In this document: positions 43,339-53,083 of the stretch, piece by piece
Layout of the letters: each line of letters starts with the position of its first letter
How positions within the stretch are numbered: the first letter of the stretch is position 1
Assembly (NCBI GenBank): GCA_016719565.1
Contig: JADJYU010000001.1
Span: 558,001-622,000, forward strand
DNA length: 64,000 nucleotides
Reading direction: 5' to 3'
DNA from: Ignavibacteria bacterium
GTDB lineage: Bacteria; Bacteroidota; Ignavibacteria; Tepidaquicellales; Tepidaquicellaceae
Made by a program: the position numbers and the translations under genes
The notes under the pieces: generated by a model
The model's database searches: none
The model's input: the letters and a program-made list of their open reading frames with translations, nothing else
What the model was told of the DNA's origin: nothing

Positions 43339-44150
43339 ACAGTCAGGAAATAATAGAATCCGGTTTGTTAGAACTTTACGCTTTGAACGCTCTGGGCGAA
43401 AAAGAAAAAGCTGATATTGAAAAAGCTCTTTCTCAATACCCTGCGCTTCAAAATGAATTAAGAAGCATTGAACTTACATTGGAAAAATATGCCCTCTCTA
43501 GAGAAGTTGCTGCTCCTGAACATATCAAGATGAATATCTTTGAAGAGATAAATAAAACTGCGTCCGGTAAAGAAATTAAATCCCCGCAGACTCACATAAA
43601 TAATACATTTAAGCCCGAGCCATATGCAAGGATGAAATATTTTTATGCAGCAATTGCAGTTCTTTTGCTGACCAATATATTTTCGAATTTATTCCTCTTA
43701 GATAAAATTAATAAAAAAGATGAAGAACTTATAACGCTTCAAAAAAACTTTGAAGTTATGACTGAGGACTTTGATAAAGTAAAACAGAATATTGCCTTTA
43801 AAGATAATTTCATTGAGCAGCTTGCCACAGGGGAAGTTGTGAAAGTTGAAATGAAAGGTGTTGAGTTATCACCGGACTCAAAAACTCTTGTCTACTGGAA
43901 TAAAAACAACAATGAAGTATTCCTCAAAGTACAAAACTTACCGGAACCACCTTCGGGAAAAGTGTACCAGCTATGGGCAATTGCCGACGGAACCCCTGTT
44001 GACGCAGGAATTTTCAATAACATTGAAAAAGATTCTCTTCTAAAAATGAAAGACATCAGAAATGCTCAGGCCTTTGCAATTACACTGGAACCGGAAGGCG
44101 GCAGTATCAATCCCACTCTTGAACAAATGTATGTGATCGGTAATATCTGA
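43335..44150 (+). CDS. RskA-type anti-sigma factor
   Basis: A 271-residue single-pass membrane protein. The N-terminal cytoplasmic domain (L-L-E-L-Y-A-L-N-A-L-G-E-K-E-K-A-D-I) is a zinc-free anti-sigma domain of RskA type. The membrane helix is Y-F-Y-A-A-I-A-V-L-L-L-T-N-I-F. The periplasmic domain ends with V-Y-Q-L-W-A-I-A-D-G-T-P-V-D-A-G-I-F and L-E-P-E-G-G-S-I-N-P-T, the RskA C-terminal signature. It should hold the ECF factor inactive until proteolysis at the membrane. A coiled-coil region lies just after the helix. Confidence 0.92.
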   Translation: MNSQEIIESGLLELYALNALGEKEKADIEKALSQYPALQNELRSIELTLEKYALSREVAAPEHIKMNIFEEINKTASGKEIKSPQTHINNTFKPEPYARMKYFYAAIAVLLLTNIFSNLFLLDKINKKDEELITLQKNFEVMTEDFDKVKQNIAFKDNFIEQLATGEVVKVEMKGVELSPDSKTLVYWNKNNNEVFLKVQNLPEPPSGKVYQLWAIADGTPVDAGIFNNIEKDSLLKMKDIRNAQAFAITLEPEGGSINPTLEQMYVIGNI

Positions 44151-44210
44151 TCTCCGAAAAATCCAAAATCGTTTTTGCTTCGTAAGTATACTAAATCAAA
44201 TAAAAATACT

Positions 44211-46803
44211 ATGAAAGCAAAAATTCTATCGATCAGTTTTATTTTAATGTTTGCATTTGTTCAGTTTGCAAACTCAGCGCATCTTAACTTCTCTTCTTAT
44301 TTTTCAGGCGCACAGGAAAATCCTCCGCTAATAATCAACGCAACAGGAACCGGGGTTTATACATTGACAGCTTCCGGCGGACTTAATTACAGAATTACAG
44401 TTGACGGATTAAGCGGTTCCATACAGGCAGCACATTTCCATTACGGCATGACTGGAGTGAATGGTCCTGTTGTAAAGATATTACAATGAGTGTAGATGGT
44501 AATACTATCACAGGTATCTGGAGATCTACCGATTCCCAGCCATTAAACGATTCACTTATTGCAGCGTTAATGCTTGGAAAAGTATACGTTAATGTACATA
44601 CCGCAGCAAACCCGGGTGGAGAAATTCGCGGACAGATCAACATCAGCTCAGGTACAAGTCTTATCGCAAAACTCGACGGTAAGCAGGAACGTCCTGCGGT
44701 TATAACTAATGCTATGGGCACGGCAAACATAATACTGGCAAGTGTTGGCGGAGCCGGGCTTGCATACAATATATCCGTTAACGGATTAAGCGGTCCTATT
44801 CAGGGCGCTCATTTTCACAGAGGAGAAGCCGGAGAGAATGGTCCTGTTATCAAAGATCTTACAGCAAATATTAACGGACAAAATATCATGGGTGTATGGA
44901 GAACTACAGGACCGGATGCTCTCACATCAGAAAATATTGCTGACTTACTCACCGGTAAAATTTACATTAATGTTCATACTTCAATGCATTCCTCAGGCGA
45001 GATCCGCGGGCATTATTTGTAAGCGGCGGATTTGGATTTAGTCTGAAGCTCAGCGGTATGAATGAAGTACCACCGGTTACCACGCCGTTTAAAGGAACAG
45101 GTCATCTTATCTTTACCGACTATGGTTTAATTTATGATATTACATTTGAAGGACTTTCAGGAACTTTCGGGGAGCTCATATTCATGATGGTCCTTTGAGT
45201 GTCAACGGTCCGGTTGTGTTTGACCTCTCTTCGCAGGTAATGAATAATAATATTAAAGGAGTTTGGAAAGCGTCAGGCATGGGCGGGGATCTGAACGCTT
45301 CACTTGTGGAAAAACTTTTCAAAGGAGAACTTTACGTTAATGTTCATTCTTCAATGCATCCCGGCGGAGAAATACGTTCACAGATTTTATCGATCGGCGG
45401 TTCGGGAGTTACAGCCTCTCTCAATGGTCAGCAGGAAATACCGTCTTTAGTCTCAAATGCAAAAGGAAGCATGACGATTCTTGCAAATGCAACAAGTTTG
45501 ATTTATGATATCACAGTCTCAGGACTAAGCGTTCCCATTACAGGAGCACATTTCCATCTTGGCGGAATAGGTGAAAACGGGCCTGTTGTATATGACATTA
45601 CAAGCAGCTTCATGGGCGGTAATACAGCATCAGGTTCAATCCCACAGGCGGTTACTGATTCATTAAGAAGACTTCTTGTTGTTCAAAAATTTTACGTTAA
45701 TATACATACAGCTTCCAATCCCGGAGGTGAAATCAGAGGACAGGTTGTACTTGGCTCCGGTTCCGGAATGCAGGTTTTACTGACAGGAGCTCAGGAAGAA
45801 CCGGCTGTAGTGACGGATGCATCCGGGACAGGTTCATTTACACTGACACGCGGCGGACTTGGATTTAATATTTCAGCAAATGGTTTGTCAGGACCAATTC
45901 AGGGAGCTCACTTTCACATGGGTTTGCCGGGCACAAACGGTCCGGTCGTTAAAGATATTACAAGTGTTGTGACGGGTAACAACATCGCCGGATACTGGAC
46001 TGTTCAGGACGGACAGCCATTAAACGACTCGCTTATCAAAGCTCTTCTCTCCGGAAAACTTTATGTCAATCTTCATACAGCGGCTCACCCAAATGGAGAG
46101 ATCCGCGGTCAGGTAATGCTTCAGGAAGGTATCGGACTTTATGCTGTAATTGACGGAGCGCAGGAAGTTCCTTCCGTAATGACTGCGGCAAAGGGAACTA
46201 GCTCTTATACTATGACAGACAACGGATATGTATTCTTATCAACAGTAACAGGATTCAGCAGTATGTTAATGGGAGCTCATCTTCATCTCGGAACTGCAGG
46301 TTCAAACGGTCCTGTAATTTATGACCTCTCAAATTTACTGACGAATTCAAACACTGCGCATTCTGTATGGAGAAGAACTGATGTCATGCCTTTTAATAAT
46401 GATGTGATCAAATCTTGTCAACAACAGGGTTTATGCAAACTTTCATACTATGAATAATGCAAACGGAGAGATCCGCGGACAAAATCTGACAGGCATTGTA
46501 ATAATCGTGAGTGTACAGCAAATATCATCCGCTGTTCCGGAAAGTTTTACGCTCAGTCAGAACTACCCTAATCCTTTCAATCCTGCTACAAAAATAAATT
46601 TCACTATTCCGAAACAGGAAATAGTTAAATTAAGAGTATATGATCTGTTAGGAAAACAGGTGGCGGAACTCGTGAGTGAGAACTTAAATGCCGGATCGTA
46701 TTCTATAGATTTCAATGGTTCAGATCTCTCAAGCGGTACATATTTCTACCGCATAGAAACACCAAGTTTTAATGACACGAAGAGAATGATCTTAGTAAAA
46801 TAA
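44211..46803 (+). pseudogene. CHRD-repeat secreted protein with T9SS domain, four frameshifts
   Basis: Seven to eight CHRD domains run in order across four frames. Each has the pattern A-H-F-H-x-G-x-x-G-x-N-G-P-V and Y-V-N-x-H-T-x-x-x-P-x-G-E-I-R-G-Q. The gene starts with a signal peptide (M-K-A-K-I-L-S-I-S-F-I-L-M-F-A-F) and ends in a sorting domain (N-Y-P-N-P-F-N-P-A-T-K-I-N-F). Frame changes are near 44475 (one A short in a G-T-A-A-A-G run), 45012, 45168 (one G short) and 46431. Each is a single-base event. The gene is 60 bp after the anti-sigma gene. Sequencing error and genuine decay are both possible; without them it would be a ~860-residue protein. Confidence 0.85.
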
Positions 46804-46862
46804 GACGCATGTTGTAACAGAATTTTTATTCACAATTTGCTCCACTTCAGAAACACCAAAGC

Positions 46863-46890
46863 CTCCCTTCCCCAAGAGGGAGTCTTTTTT
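46863..46890 (+). terminator. Rho-independent terminator after the CHRD gene
   Basis: CTCCCT (46863-46868) pairs with AGGGAG (46877-46882) over an 8-base loop, followed by TCTTTTTT. It lies 60 bp after the sorting-domain stop codon. Confidence 0.75.
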
Positions 46891-47029
46891 AATTATTTTT
46901 TATCATTCACTAATAAAGTCCGGTTAAGATTTGAAACAGGTAGTTAAAATCACAAAGAATTAAGTGTCCGCAAAATTCATTTTAAATTTCTAAAGGTCAT
47001 AAAACACAGAATTGTAAAAAAGGAATTGC

Positions 47030-47105
47030 AATGCTTTACATTATTGACATGTCCGGAAGGGAGAATTAAAAACTTGTAATTGAAAATCTGACAGACGGAA
47101 ATTAC
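47030..47105 (+). pseudogene. Remnant of a T9SS sorting domain
   Basis: The sequence encodes I-I-D-M-S-G-R-E in one frame, then after a shift N-L-V-I-E-N-L-T-D-G-N-Y. This matches the sorting domain of the three-repeat protein (I-I-D-M-S-G-R-E-I-D-R-L-V-N-E-N-L-S-A-G-N-Y). It is on the plus strand, out of frame and cut before the end of the domain, exactly where the first attC-like site begins. It marks the left boundary of the cassette region. Confidence 0.7.
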
Positions 47106-47221
47106 TGAAAAGCGGCGGACTTGGAAAACACAAAACTGTCAGCATGCATAAATGAACAATAGATGCACTGCACTTAACCACTTTATCCGCCATTTAAGCC
47201 CAACACCTGTGACTGCCGGTC
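47106..47221 (-). other. attC-like recombination site, left-end cassette
   Basis: Left part AGCGGCGGACTTGGAAAACACAAAACTGTC matches the site at 61482, which reads AGTGGCGGGTTTCGGAGC then ATAAAACTGTC. The right part, CCGCCATTTAAGCCC then AACACCTGTGACTGCCGG, matches that site's right arm. The left GTTA core is missing, replaced by the sorting-domain remnant. It lies between the boundary and the DUF1254 cassette gene. Confidence 0.55.
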
Positions 47222-47249
47222 TTTTAATTATATTTATATATCTCTTTTA

Positions 47250-48695
47250 TTACTTTACTTCTTCAATTTCACCCGGTCTCCAGGCTTTATCAAACCAGGG
47301 TTGAAGTGGACCATATAACCTGAGAAGTGTGTTCCATCCTTTTCCGGGAACTGTCTGTACCCAATTGTTCTCTTTGCCTTCCTGTGCTTTTGGACCAAAG
47401 AATACTTCGACAGATCCATCAGGATTTACCAGCAGGTTTTTGTTTTGACTGGAAACCATTGGGAATTGTTGATCGGTCTGTAACATCGATCGGGTCTGAT
47501 TGTCATACACTATCACTGACCAGAAATTATTTATTGGGATATTGGGAGGTAATAAAAGTCTGTAAGTTTTACTGCCATCCAGTGGATTATTTCTTGAGTC
47601 AACAAATGCTGCGGCATATTGTGAGCCTTGTCCAATCATCTTCGCTTCCATTGCCGGGGTGACACCAGTGGCATAAAAATAGAATGATGAAAAGGCATCC
47701 ATGTTTCTCACACCAGGTTGCCATTCGAACTTGTATCCACCTGAGAATGGTGAACACCATGCACTATTATCATAAAAGTAGTTTTCCTTTTGCCGCATTC
47801 TGAATGTGAGAGCTCGGACAGTTGCATCTCCAACAACTGCTGCTTCAGTCAATATATTCTTCATCCTTTGATCAGGAGAAAAGGCTTACCTTTTTCAATA
47901 CCGATCGAGGCAAAAAACCAAGGGATACCGGATCAAGAGAATCTACATGTGAACTCTGTACTACATCATTAAGATATTCCCAGAATTTGTAATCAGCCGG
48001 AGCAAGTGTGCTGAATGCTCACTGAGACATTTACAAATGTGTTTCCGGGAGGATTTGCTGCCTGTGATAATAAATAAACTTTTGCATTTGTCTTGAGGCA
48101 ATCGATTGCGGGGTTTGAAATCACCATTAACTGCGAAATTTCTCCAACCAAGGACCCTTCCGAAGTAGGCATTTTTACTATGTAATATTCACTTGAATTT
48201 TTCCCTCATACCCCGGAGGAACTATCAAGTATTTCCCCCTTTCCCTTGTCAGGTCCAACTATTCCCATATCCGTCACATAGTAAAACCAGAAATCATTGA
48301 TCATACGCAATACATTGGGTGGAATTTCTGCTACCAATGGTCCATGATTAAGGTTTATCCACATCCAGGTGTATGGTGTATTAGCATTGGCTGTAAGAAA
48401 CAATGAACGTGAATCCATCAGGTTTTCGAAAGTAGGAATTGTACTATTGGCAGGACCATACTTAGTTAACCCCTCACGCAATCCAACCATACTGACAGGA
48501 GGAGAGCAAGCATGTATGCCTGCACTGACCGTTGAAAATCAAGATTATCGTAGAGCTTTTCAACTGAGGCAGAGTCAGGAAAACCATCGAAAAATTTAAT
48601 GTTCCAAGCCTGGTTTCAATCTGGTCCGGAGTAGAAATTCCGTCAGGAATTTCTGTTGTCATCCTGAACTCCTGTTTAGAAATGTTCTTTTTCAT
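47250..48695 (-). pseudogene. DUF1254/DUF1214 protein, frameshifted
   Basis: One 482-codon gene split over three frames. The N-terminal DUF1254 part reads T-E-I-P-D-G-I-S-T-P-D-Q-I-E-T-R-L-G, then V-G-L-R-E-G-L-T-K-Y-G-P-A-N, then I-N-L-N-H-G-P-L-V. The C-terminal DUF1214 part has W-S-V-I-V-Y-D-N-Q-T-R-S-M-L-Q-T-D and N-W-V-Q-T-V-P-G-K-G-W. At least three single-base shifts separate them. All domain parts are present in order, so the gene was recently intact or the sequence has errors. DUF1254 proteins are mostly exported and of unknown function. Confidence 0.8.
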
Positions 48696-48744
48696 GTTAT
48701 GTTTTTTAAATTTTACAAAGATACATATAGGTTTCTTAAAAGCT

Positions 48745-48872
48745 TGTACTTATGGATTTCGTGTTTGAAGAAGGTGGCGATTTTCATTATAAATTTGGAT
48801 GCAGAAAATTAATGTTTAATTTACAATAAAATTTAGCTGTAGCGCATTCTTTTGCCAAACCAATGTTAATGC
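48745..48872 (-). other. attC-like recombination site, degenerate left arm
   Basis: On the minus strand, just after the stop of the DUF6544-like gene, TTAACATTGGTTTGGC then AAAAGAATGCGC forms the R''-side arm. The opposite arm is TTTGAAGAAGGTGGCGATTTT near 48765. The arms correspond to the TAAC and GGCGAAGGGCGGG blocks of the best sites. The left core GTTA is not clear. Confidence 0.5.
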
Positions 48873-48888
48873 TGAATTTCTGTTTTGT

Positions 48889-49999
48889 TTATCTTGTGTT
48901 GTCAAAATATTTATTGTCATTACAATTATACTTTATTGATGATACTTCAAAAGTTCCGTAGCATAAATCCCTGTCAGGATAAGTATAAATAGTTTCTGCA
49001 TATCCAACTAATTTATTTCCATTCACTTCCTTATAGTCACTTAGTGGTGTCGCCCATGGCAATTTCTTACCAGCGTCAGTGTTGTATCTATCGTTAGATT
49101 TAAAGTTTATAAGTTCTCCAACTTCGTTAAAGAATAGTTCGGCAGTTATTGAAATTCCGTTATTAGTAAAGGTTGCCTTAACAATATTTTCACCTGTTAC
49201 TTGCCACGATATTCGCTTGTCAATTAAAGTTGCGGGTGCCATACAACACATATCATTAAAAAAGTCACTGTTTCCGCCTTGTCCATTTCATCACCATCCT
49301 GGTATTGAACTTTAAATAAAGAGAGCAGGCGTATATCCATATATGCATCTCCGTTATTATAAAGATGATAACCTGCTACCGGTAGACTCTTCATGACTGC
49401 TTTCATGAAAAATAAACGGGTTGGGATTTCCATAAAGTTATATTGCTCTGAAGTAAATTGCATCCATTCTGATTGTTCATTCTTTCTGATTTTACCCTTA
49501 AGCTCTATTTTAAAATTATTCACTTTAGGTTTACCTATACAACCTGAATAACGAAGATATTCTTTTACTGGCTCAGGTAAATGTTGGATGTCCTTTTCGG
49601 TAAGTTCTGAGTTTTGAAAATACTCTTTCTGTTGGAAATTTAATTTAACATCATTTTGATATTTGTTGTAATAACTCCATGTACCATACCCAATAATGGA
49701 TACAATTAGAATTATTACATTTGCAATTGTTCCGAACTTTGCATCGCCCCAGCTTAATATGATTACAGTTTGGGAAATCACAACTGCAGCTATCGAAAAA
49801 TGGCCCAGTAGTCTTTTTTTAGCAGGAATAATATTGCAGAAGTAATAAACAACAAAGTTGCTATTAACCACATTACGCCAACAGGTTTTGAAATGGCGAT
49901 GGTTAACTGTTTAATTTCAGCATATTGAAATGCTTTTGCAAAGCCTATGAAATGAATGAGGCCATGAACTGTAATGAGTACTAAAAATACAATTCTCAT
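48889..49999 (-). pseudogene. DUF6544-like membrane protein, two frameshifts
   Basis: About 370 residues in three consecutive frames. The N-terminal part has four hydrophobic helices (L-V-L-I-T-V-H-G-L-I-H-F-I-G-F-A-K-A-F and I-A-T-L-L-F-I-T-S-A-I-L-F). The soluble part has L-P-E-P-V-K-E-Y-L-R-Y-S-G, the marker of the family, then K-L-V-G-Y-A-E-T near the end. Shifts lie near 49795 and 49240. Each frame ends within tens of bases of the next opening, so single-base indels suffice. Function unknown. Confidence 0.75.
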
Positions 50000-50114
50000 A
50001 ATTAACTAATTTTTATTGTGGTATCAGCCATGCCGCTATCAGTTAAATATACCCAATAAATATCTTCCTTTATACTAAAAAACCTGACTCAAAACCCTTG
50101 TTTCAAGCTATATT

Positions 50115-50255
50115 CTGCAGCGTTTATTTTTATAATTAGTGAGTTTTAACACTAATTTTATTCAGAGAATTGTACCTCCGACTTGTACAATTGTGCTGCA
50201 AAGTATGACAGCGCAGCAGGACGAATTATACCCCGCTATTGAAAACGTTTGTTAT
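50115..50255 (-). other. attC-like site at the metallo-beta-lactamase gene end
   Basis: The right arm is TATACCCCGCTATTGAAAACG then TTTGTTATT. The stop codon TAA of the gene lies inside the TAAC core, as in cassettes whose stop is part of R''. A central GAGTTTTAACACTAATTTTATTCAGAGAATTG resembles the middle of the 62219 site (GATTTTTAGCACTAAACTTC then ATTCGGAGAACTG). The left arm is weak. Confidence 0.55.
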
Positions 50256-50995
50256 TTGGAGTTATTCTTTTTCAGCTTTTTTGCCAGCTTTATTGAATGT
50301 TTTAATGAGTTTACATTTTTCCAATCGCTATGTGATATGATAATAAATTTTGGGTCAGGGCATTTTTGCTGCACTCTGTTAAGAGTGTTCTCATATTCTA
50401 AAACATTTGCATCACCTAAGTAACCTAAATTTTCAGCATCAGCACCTTTTATTAAGCAGCCGCCGTAAAGAATTTTCTCTTTGCTGAACCAGATAATAAT
50501 GTTATCTGCTGTATGACCTTCCCCCGGATAATAAACTTCAAATGAATATTGTCCAATGCTGAAAACCGTGTCCGTTGACATTAAAAACTCAGCCCTTTTT
50601 TTGTTGTTCTTTTTACTCAATTCGTCTGTCAATAAAGTTGTGTAAGTTTTAATTCCCTGGTCCCTGTAATATTCAAGTCCTTCAGTTCTGTCGCTATGCC
50701 AATGCGTTGCAATACACAAATCCACACTTTTGTTGTGTCTTAATTTTATGCTGTCCAGCAAAGGATGAAATTGAGTTGTGTCCCAGGGTGTGTCAAACAA
50801 TACAACGCCATTATCTGTGAGCAGATACATTCCGTTTGCAGGTATTTGATTTCCTTCGTAAGTGCTGTATGTTGTGTAAATATAAAAGTCGTCTGTCAGG
50901 TGTGAGATTTTTAATTTCGTTTCTTCTGTCTGTCCAAAAGCGAAAGTAAGAAAAAGAGAAAAAGTTAATGTTATTGTAAATATAGTTTTCAGCAT
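50252..50995 (-). CDS. Subclass B1-like metallo-beta-lactamase
   Basis: A 247-residue exported zinc hydrolase. After the signal peptide (I-F-T-I-T-L-T-F-S-L-F-L-T-F-A-F-G) are all B1 metal ligands: T-H-W-H-S-D-R (His-x-His-x-Asp), G-E-G-H-T-A-D-N (His), Y-G-G-C-L-I-K (Cys) and I-I-S-H-S-D-W (His). The T-P-W-D strand motif of B1 enzymes is present. By sequence it is closest in style to the chromosomal enzymes of Flavobacteria (BlaB/IND/MUS type). It would open beta-lactam rings in the periplasm; activity is untested. It sits as a lone gene with an attC-like site at its end, i.e. as an apparent cassette. Confidence 0.88.
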   Translation of the reverse strand: MLKTIFTITLTFSLFLTFAFGQTEETKLKISHLTDDFYIYTTYSTYEGNQIPANGMYLLTDNGVVLFDTPWDTTQFHPLLDSIKLRHNKSVDLCIATHWHSDRTEGLEYYRDQGIKTYTTLLTDELSKKNNKKRAEFLMSTDTVFSIGQYSFEVYYPGEGHTADNIIIWFSKEKILYGGCLIKGADAENLGYLGDANVLEYENTLNRVQQKCPDPKFIIISHSDWKNVNSLKHSIKLAKKLKKNNSK

Positions 50996-51074
50996 TAGGT
51001 TTTATTTTTCAATTAAATTGTGTTGTCTTTAAAATTACTGCTAAATATTAAGCAATATTTCTGAAAGTTATTTT

Positions 51075-51167
51075 TTACCAATCCTTTGATATCTGTTCAC
51101 CTTTTTTAAATAACGGAAAGCGCTGTCCAAGTAACATCGGATTAACCAATAATCAATATTCGTTAAT
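51075..51167 (-). pseudogene. Fragment of a RibD_C-type dihydrofolate-reductase-like gene
   Basis: On the minus strand: I-N-E-Y, a stop (TGA where Trp is usual), L-L-V-N-P-M-L-L-G, then R-F-P-L-F-K. The intact gene at 53084-53722 reads I-D-E-F-W-L-F-V-N-P-V-L-L-G-E-G-I-P-L-F-K. Only about 30 codons survive; the fragment ends in TAA at 51075. It is a cassette remnant between the beta-lactamase and PaiB-like genes. Confidence 0.75.
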
Positions 51168-51186
51168 CAAAAAATGGTTTAGATCT

Positions 51187-51854
51187 TTATGAATCAAATT
51201 TGGCAGGATCCCATTCAACGCCGGCAGGAAATAGTTCTGCGCTTCTTTTTTTCATTTCTGATGCAATTAAAGCGCTGTTCCCGCCTTGCTCTTCAAGTTT
51301 TGAGATTATATTTAGATAACTTTTTTCATCTCTGTTTTGACTAAGTTTAAATACATTCTCAAGTTTATCCGCTTTAATTTCAAAACCAACAATAGCAGGC
51401 ATCATCTTACTTAAAAATTGTTTAGAAGATTGTCAAAAATGTTAACGATTGTCTGTTACCATTTTCAAACTTTAAAGTCAATTTCCGCATAAACGTTATT
51501 AGTTCATCATCTGTCATAAAACTGACTTGCCCGGCAAACATGAACACCCATGTAATTCCAGGTTGAACCAATCTGAGGATCACTGTACCAGGAAGCGCTT
51601 ACATAACAACTTGGTCCCGTGAACACAAGTAATGCGTTTGGATTCTTAACGAAAGCCTTATGGTGGTCAGTGTTTCGCATAAAATGTCCTTGTAGATACA
51701 GTTCACCATTTCTCTCTTCAGGTAAAACAGGTATCTGTGTTGCAACCTGACTACCCGATAAGTAACTACCTGTCATAAAAGTAAAAGGATTTTCTTCTAT
51801 GACATCTAAAAGTGTTTGCCTGTCTTTTTCTTTGAAGTATGAAAAATTATACAT
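51187..51854 (-). pseudogene. FMN-binding PaiB-like protein, frameshifted
   Basis: About 220 codons across three frames. The N-terminal part is Y-N-F-S-Y-F-K-E-K-D-R, then G-S-Y-L-S-G-S-Q-V-A-T-Q-I-P, F-T-G-P-S-C-Y-V-S-A-S-W-Y and N-Y-M-G-V-H-V, the flavin-binding split-barrel. A middle part (T-D-D-E-L-I-T-F-M-R-K-L-T) is in a different frame. The C-terminal P-A-I-V-G-F-E-I-K and F-K-L-S-Q-N-R-D-E complete the family. Two or more indels are needed. PaiB proteins are pyridoxamine-oxidase-like regulators of unclear activity. Confidence 0.75.
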
Positions 51855-52266
51855 TTTTTTCTGGTTTAATGTCTGTTAGTTTTCGTTTATAAGGACCGCT
51901 ATTGGTATATAGTTTTATTCGTTGAGCCACCGTTTATACACTGATTCACAGGATCAGAAAATTTATTGAGAGATCTAATAATTCACGGATTCCATCAGCA
52001 ATATGTCACCATTTTTCTTTGCATAAGAATAAAACAAATACTCCATGTTTAAAGGAGTACTGAGAGAGCTTTTGTGAATTTGTTAATTTACTTTCTCCTT
52101 CCCGGATTCCGGAATCATCGATTTGAAAATGTCCCGGCTTTTTCCTTTAATTACTGGTTATTTCAATTTTTTGAAATTTATTTCTGTAAATCTCATTTCT
52201 TCTTATTTTTTATTGCCTCTGTTACATTTTTTTGTGAAATATTTTTCACTTTTTAACTTATTTTTA
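51855..52266. other. Gene-free stretch before the 21-bp repeat array
   Basis: Around 410 bp. Only short chance frames are seen. The last ~150 bp grow T-rich and shade into the repeat array. A TTTCGTTTATAAGGACCGC then TATTGG string near 51880 is a poor candidate attC arm. Confidence 0.4.
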
Positions 52267-52287
52267 ATTTTACAGAAAATTTCTTTA

Positions 52288-52728
52288 CATTCACAAGACA
52301 TTTCATCACATTCACAGAACATTTCATAACATTCACAAAATATTTCTTTACATTCACCGGACATTTCATAACATTCACAAAACGTTTCTTAACATTCACC
52401 GGACATTTCATAACATTCACAAAACATTTCTTTTCGTTCACGGGACATTGCCTGACTTTCACAATTCATTTCTTAACATTCACCGGAGATTTCCATACTT
52501 TCACAAAACATTTCTTCGCGTTCATCTTTCATTTCTTAGGATTCACATGATATTTCCTGACATTCAACAGACATTTCTTCCCGTTGACTGAAAATTTCTT
52601 CACTTACACAACTCTTCGTTTCGCATTCACAACTCTTCGTTTCGCATTCACAACTCTTCGTTTCGCATTTTACTTTCTTCGCTGCGCATTTCCCCTACTT
52701 CGCTGCGCATTCAAATTTCTTTATTTCA
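52288..52728. repeat. 21 tandem copies of a 21-bp unit, without indels
   Basis: The plus-strand unit is about CATTCACnnnACATTTCnTnA. Every one of 21 starts (52288, 52309, 52330 and so on) is exactly 21 bp from the last, although up to half the positions vary. The left 15 units carry ACATTTC; the right 5-6 carry CTCTTCGTTTCG then CTTCGCTGCG variants. In translation this gives heptads on either strand, such as V-N-V-M-K-C-P on the minus and I-H-K-T-F-H-N on the plus. The minus frame has four internal stops; the plus frame has one TGA. No start or flanking coding signal was found. Confidence 0.9.
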
Positions 52729-52962
52729 TTATCACTTTTCATTTTATCACTTCTCCGCTTCTTTATTCATTATCAGAACTCTTTATCAGGTATCCCCGTC
52801 GCTTTATTCGGAATTTGCAGTCCTTTGTTTAATTTCTCCGACTCTTCGCATCACATTCATCATACTTCATTTGATTTCACACTTTCTTATGATTGTATAG
52901 CTGTTTCTTTTTATCAGATTCTGCATTCTCTGTTTTATTTTCAGGCCTTTTTTCTTTGCGGG

Positions 52963-53045
52963 GGCCTTGGGGGGTTGGGGTTTTTGGGGGGGGGGGGGGT
53001 TGCCGGGGGCTTGTTCCGGGGGGGGCGCGGGTTGTGGTTTTTTTC
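52963..53045. other. G-rich low-complexity run, probably sequence artefact
   Basis: A block of GGGGGCCTTGGGGGGTTGGGG, a ten-plus G run and GGGGGGCGCGGG occurs within an AT-rich genome, next to a long T-rich gap. Similar strings occur at 53935-54015 and 63424-63432. No protein or structure is supported. It spoils any reading of the surrounding frames. Confidence 0.6.
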
Positions 53046-53083
53046 ACCGTCAAGATTTGGTTTTGAATATCAATTTTCTAACA

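Noticed and set aside
47790..48599. Plus-strand frames opposite the DUF1254 gene
   Set aside because: Antisense shadows; the minus frames carry recognisable DUF1254/DUF1214 segments.
52584..52832. Plus-strand frame with repeated T-T-L-R-F-A-F heptads
   Set aside because: It is a by-product of the 21-bp tandem array; no start context, no domain, and other frames are equally open.
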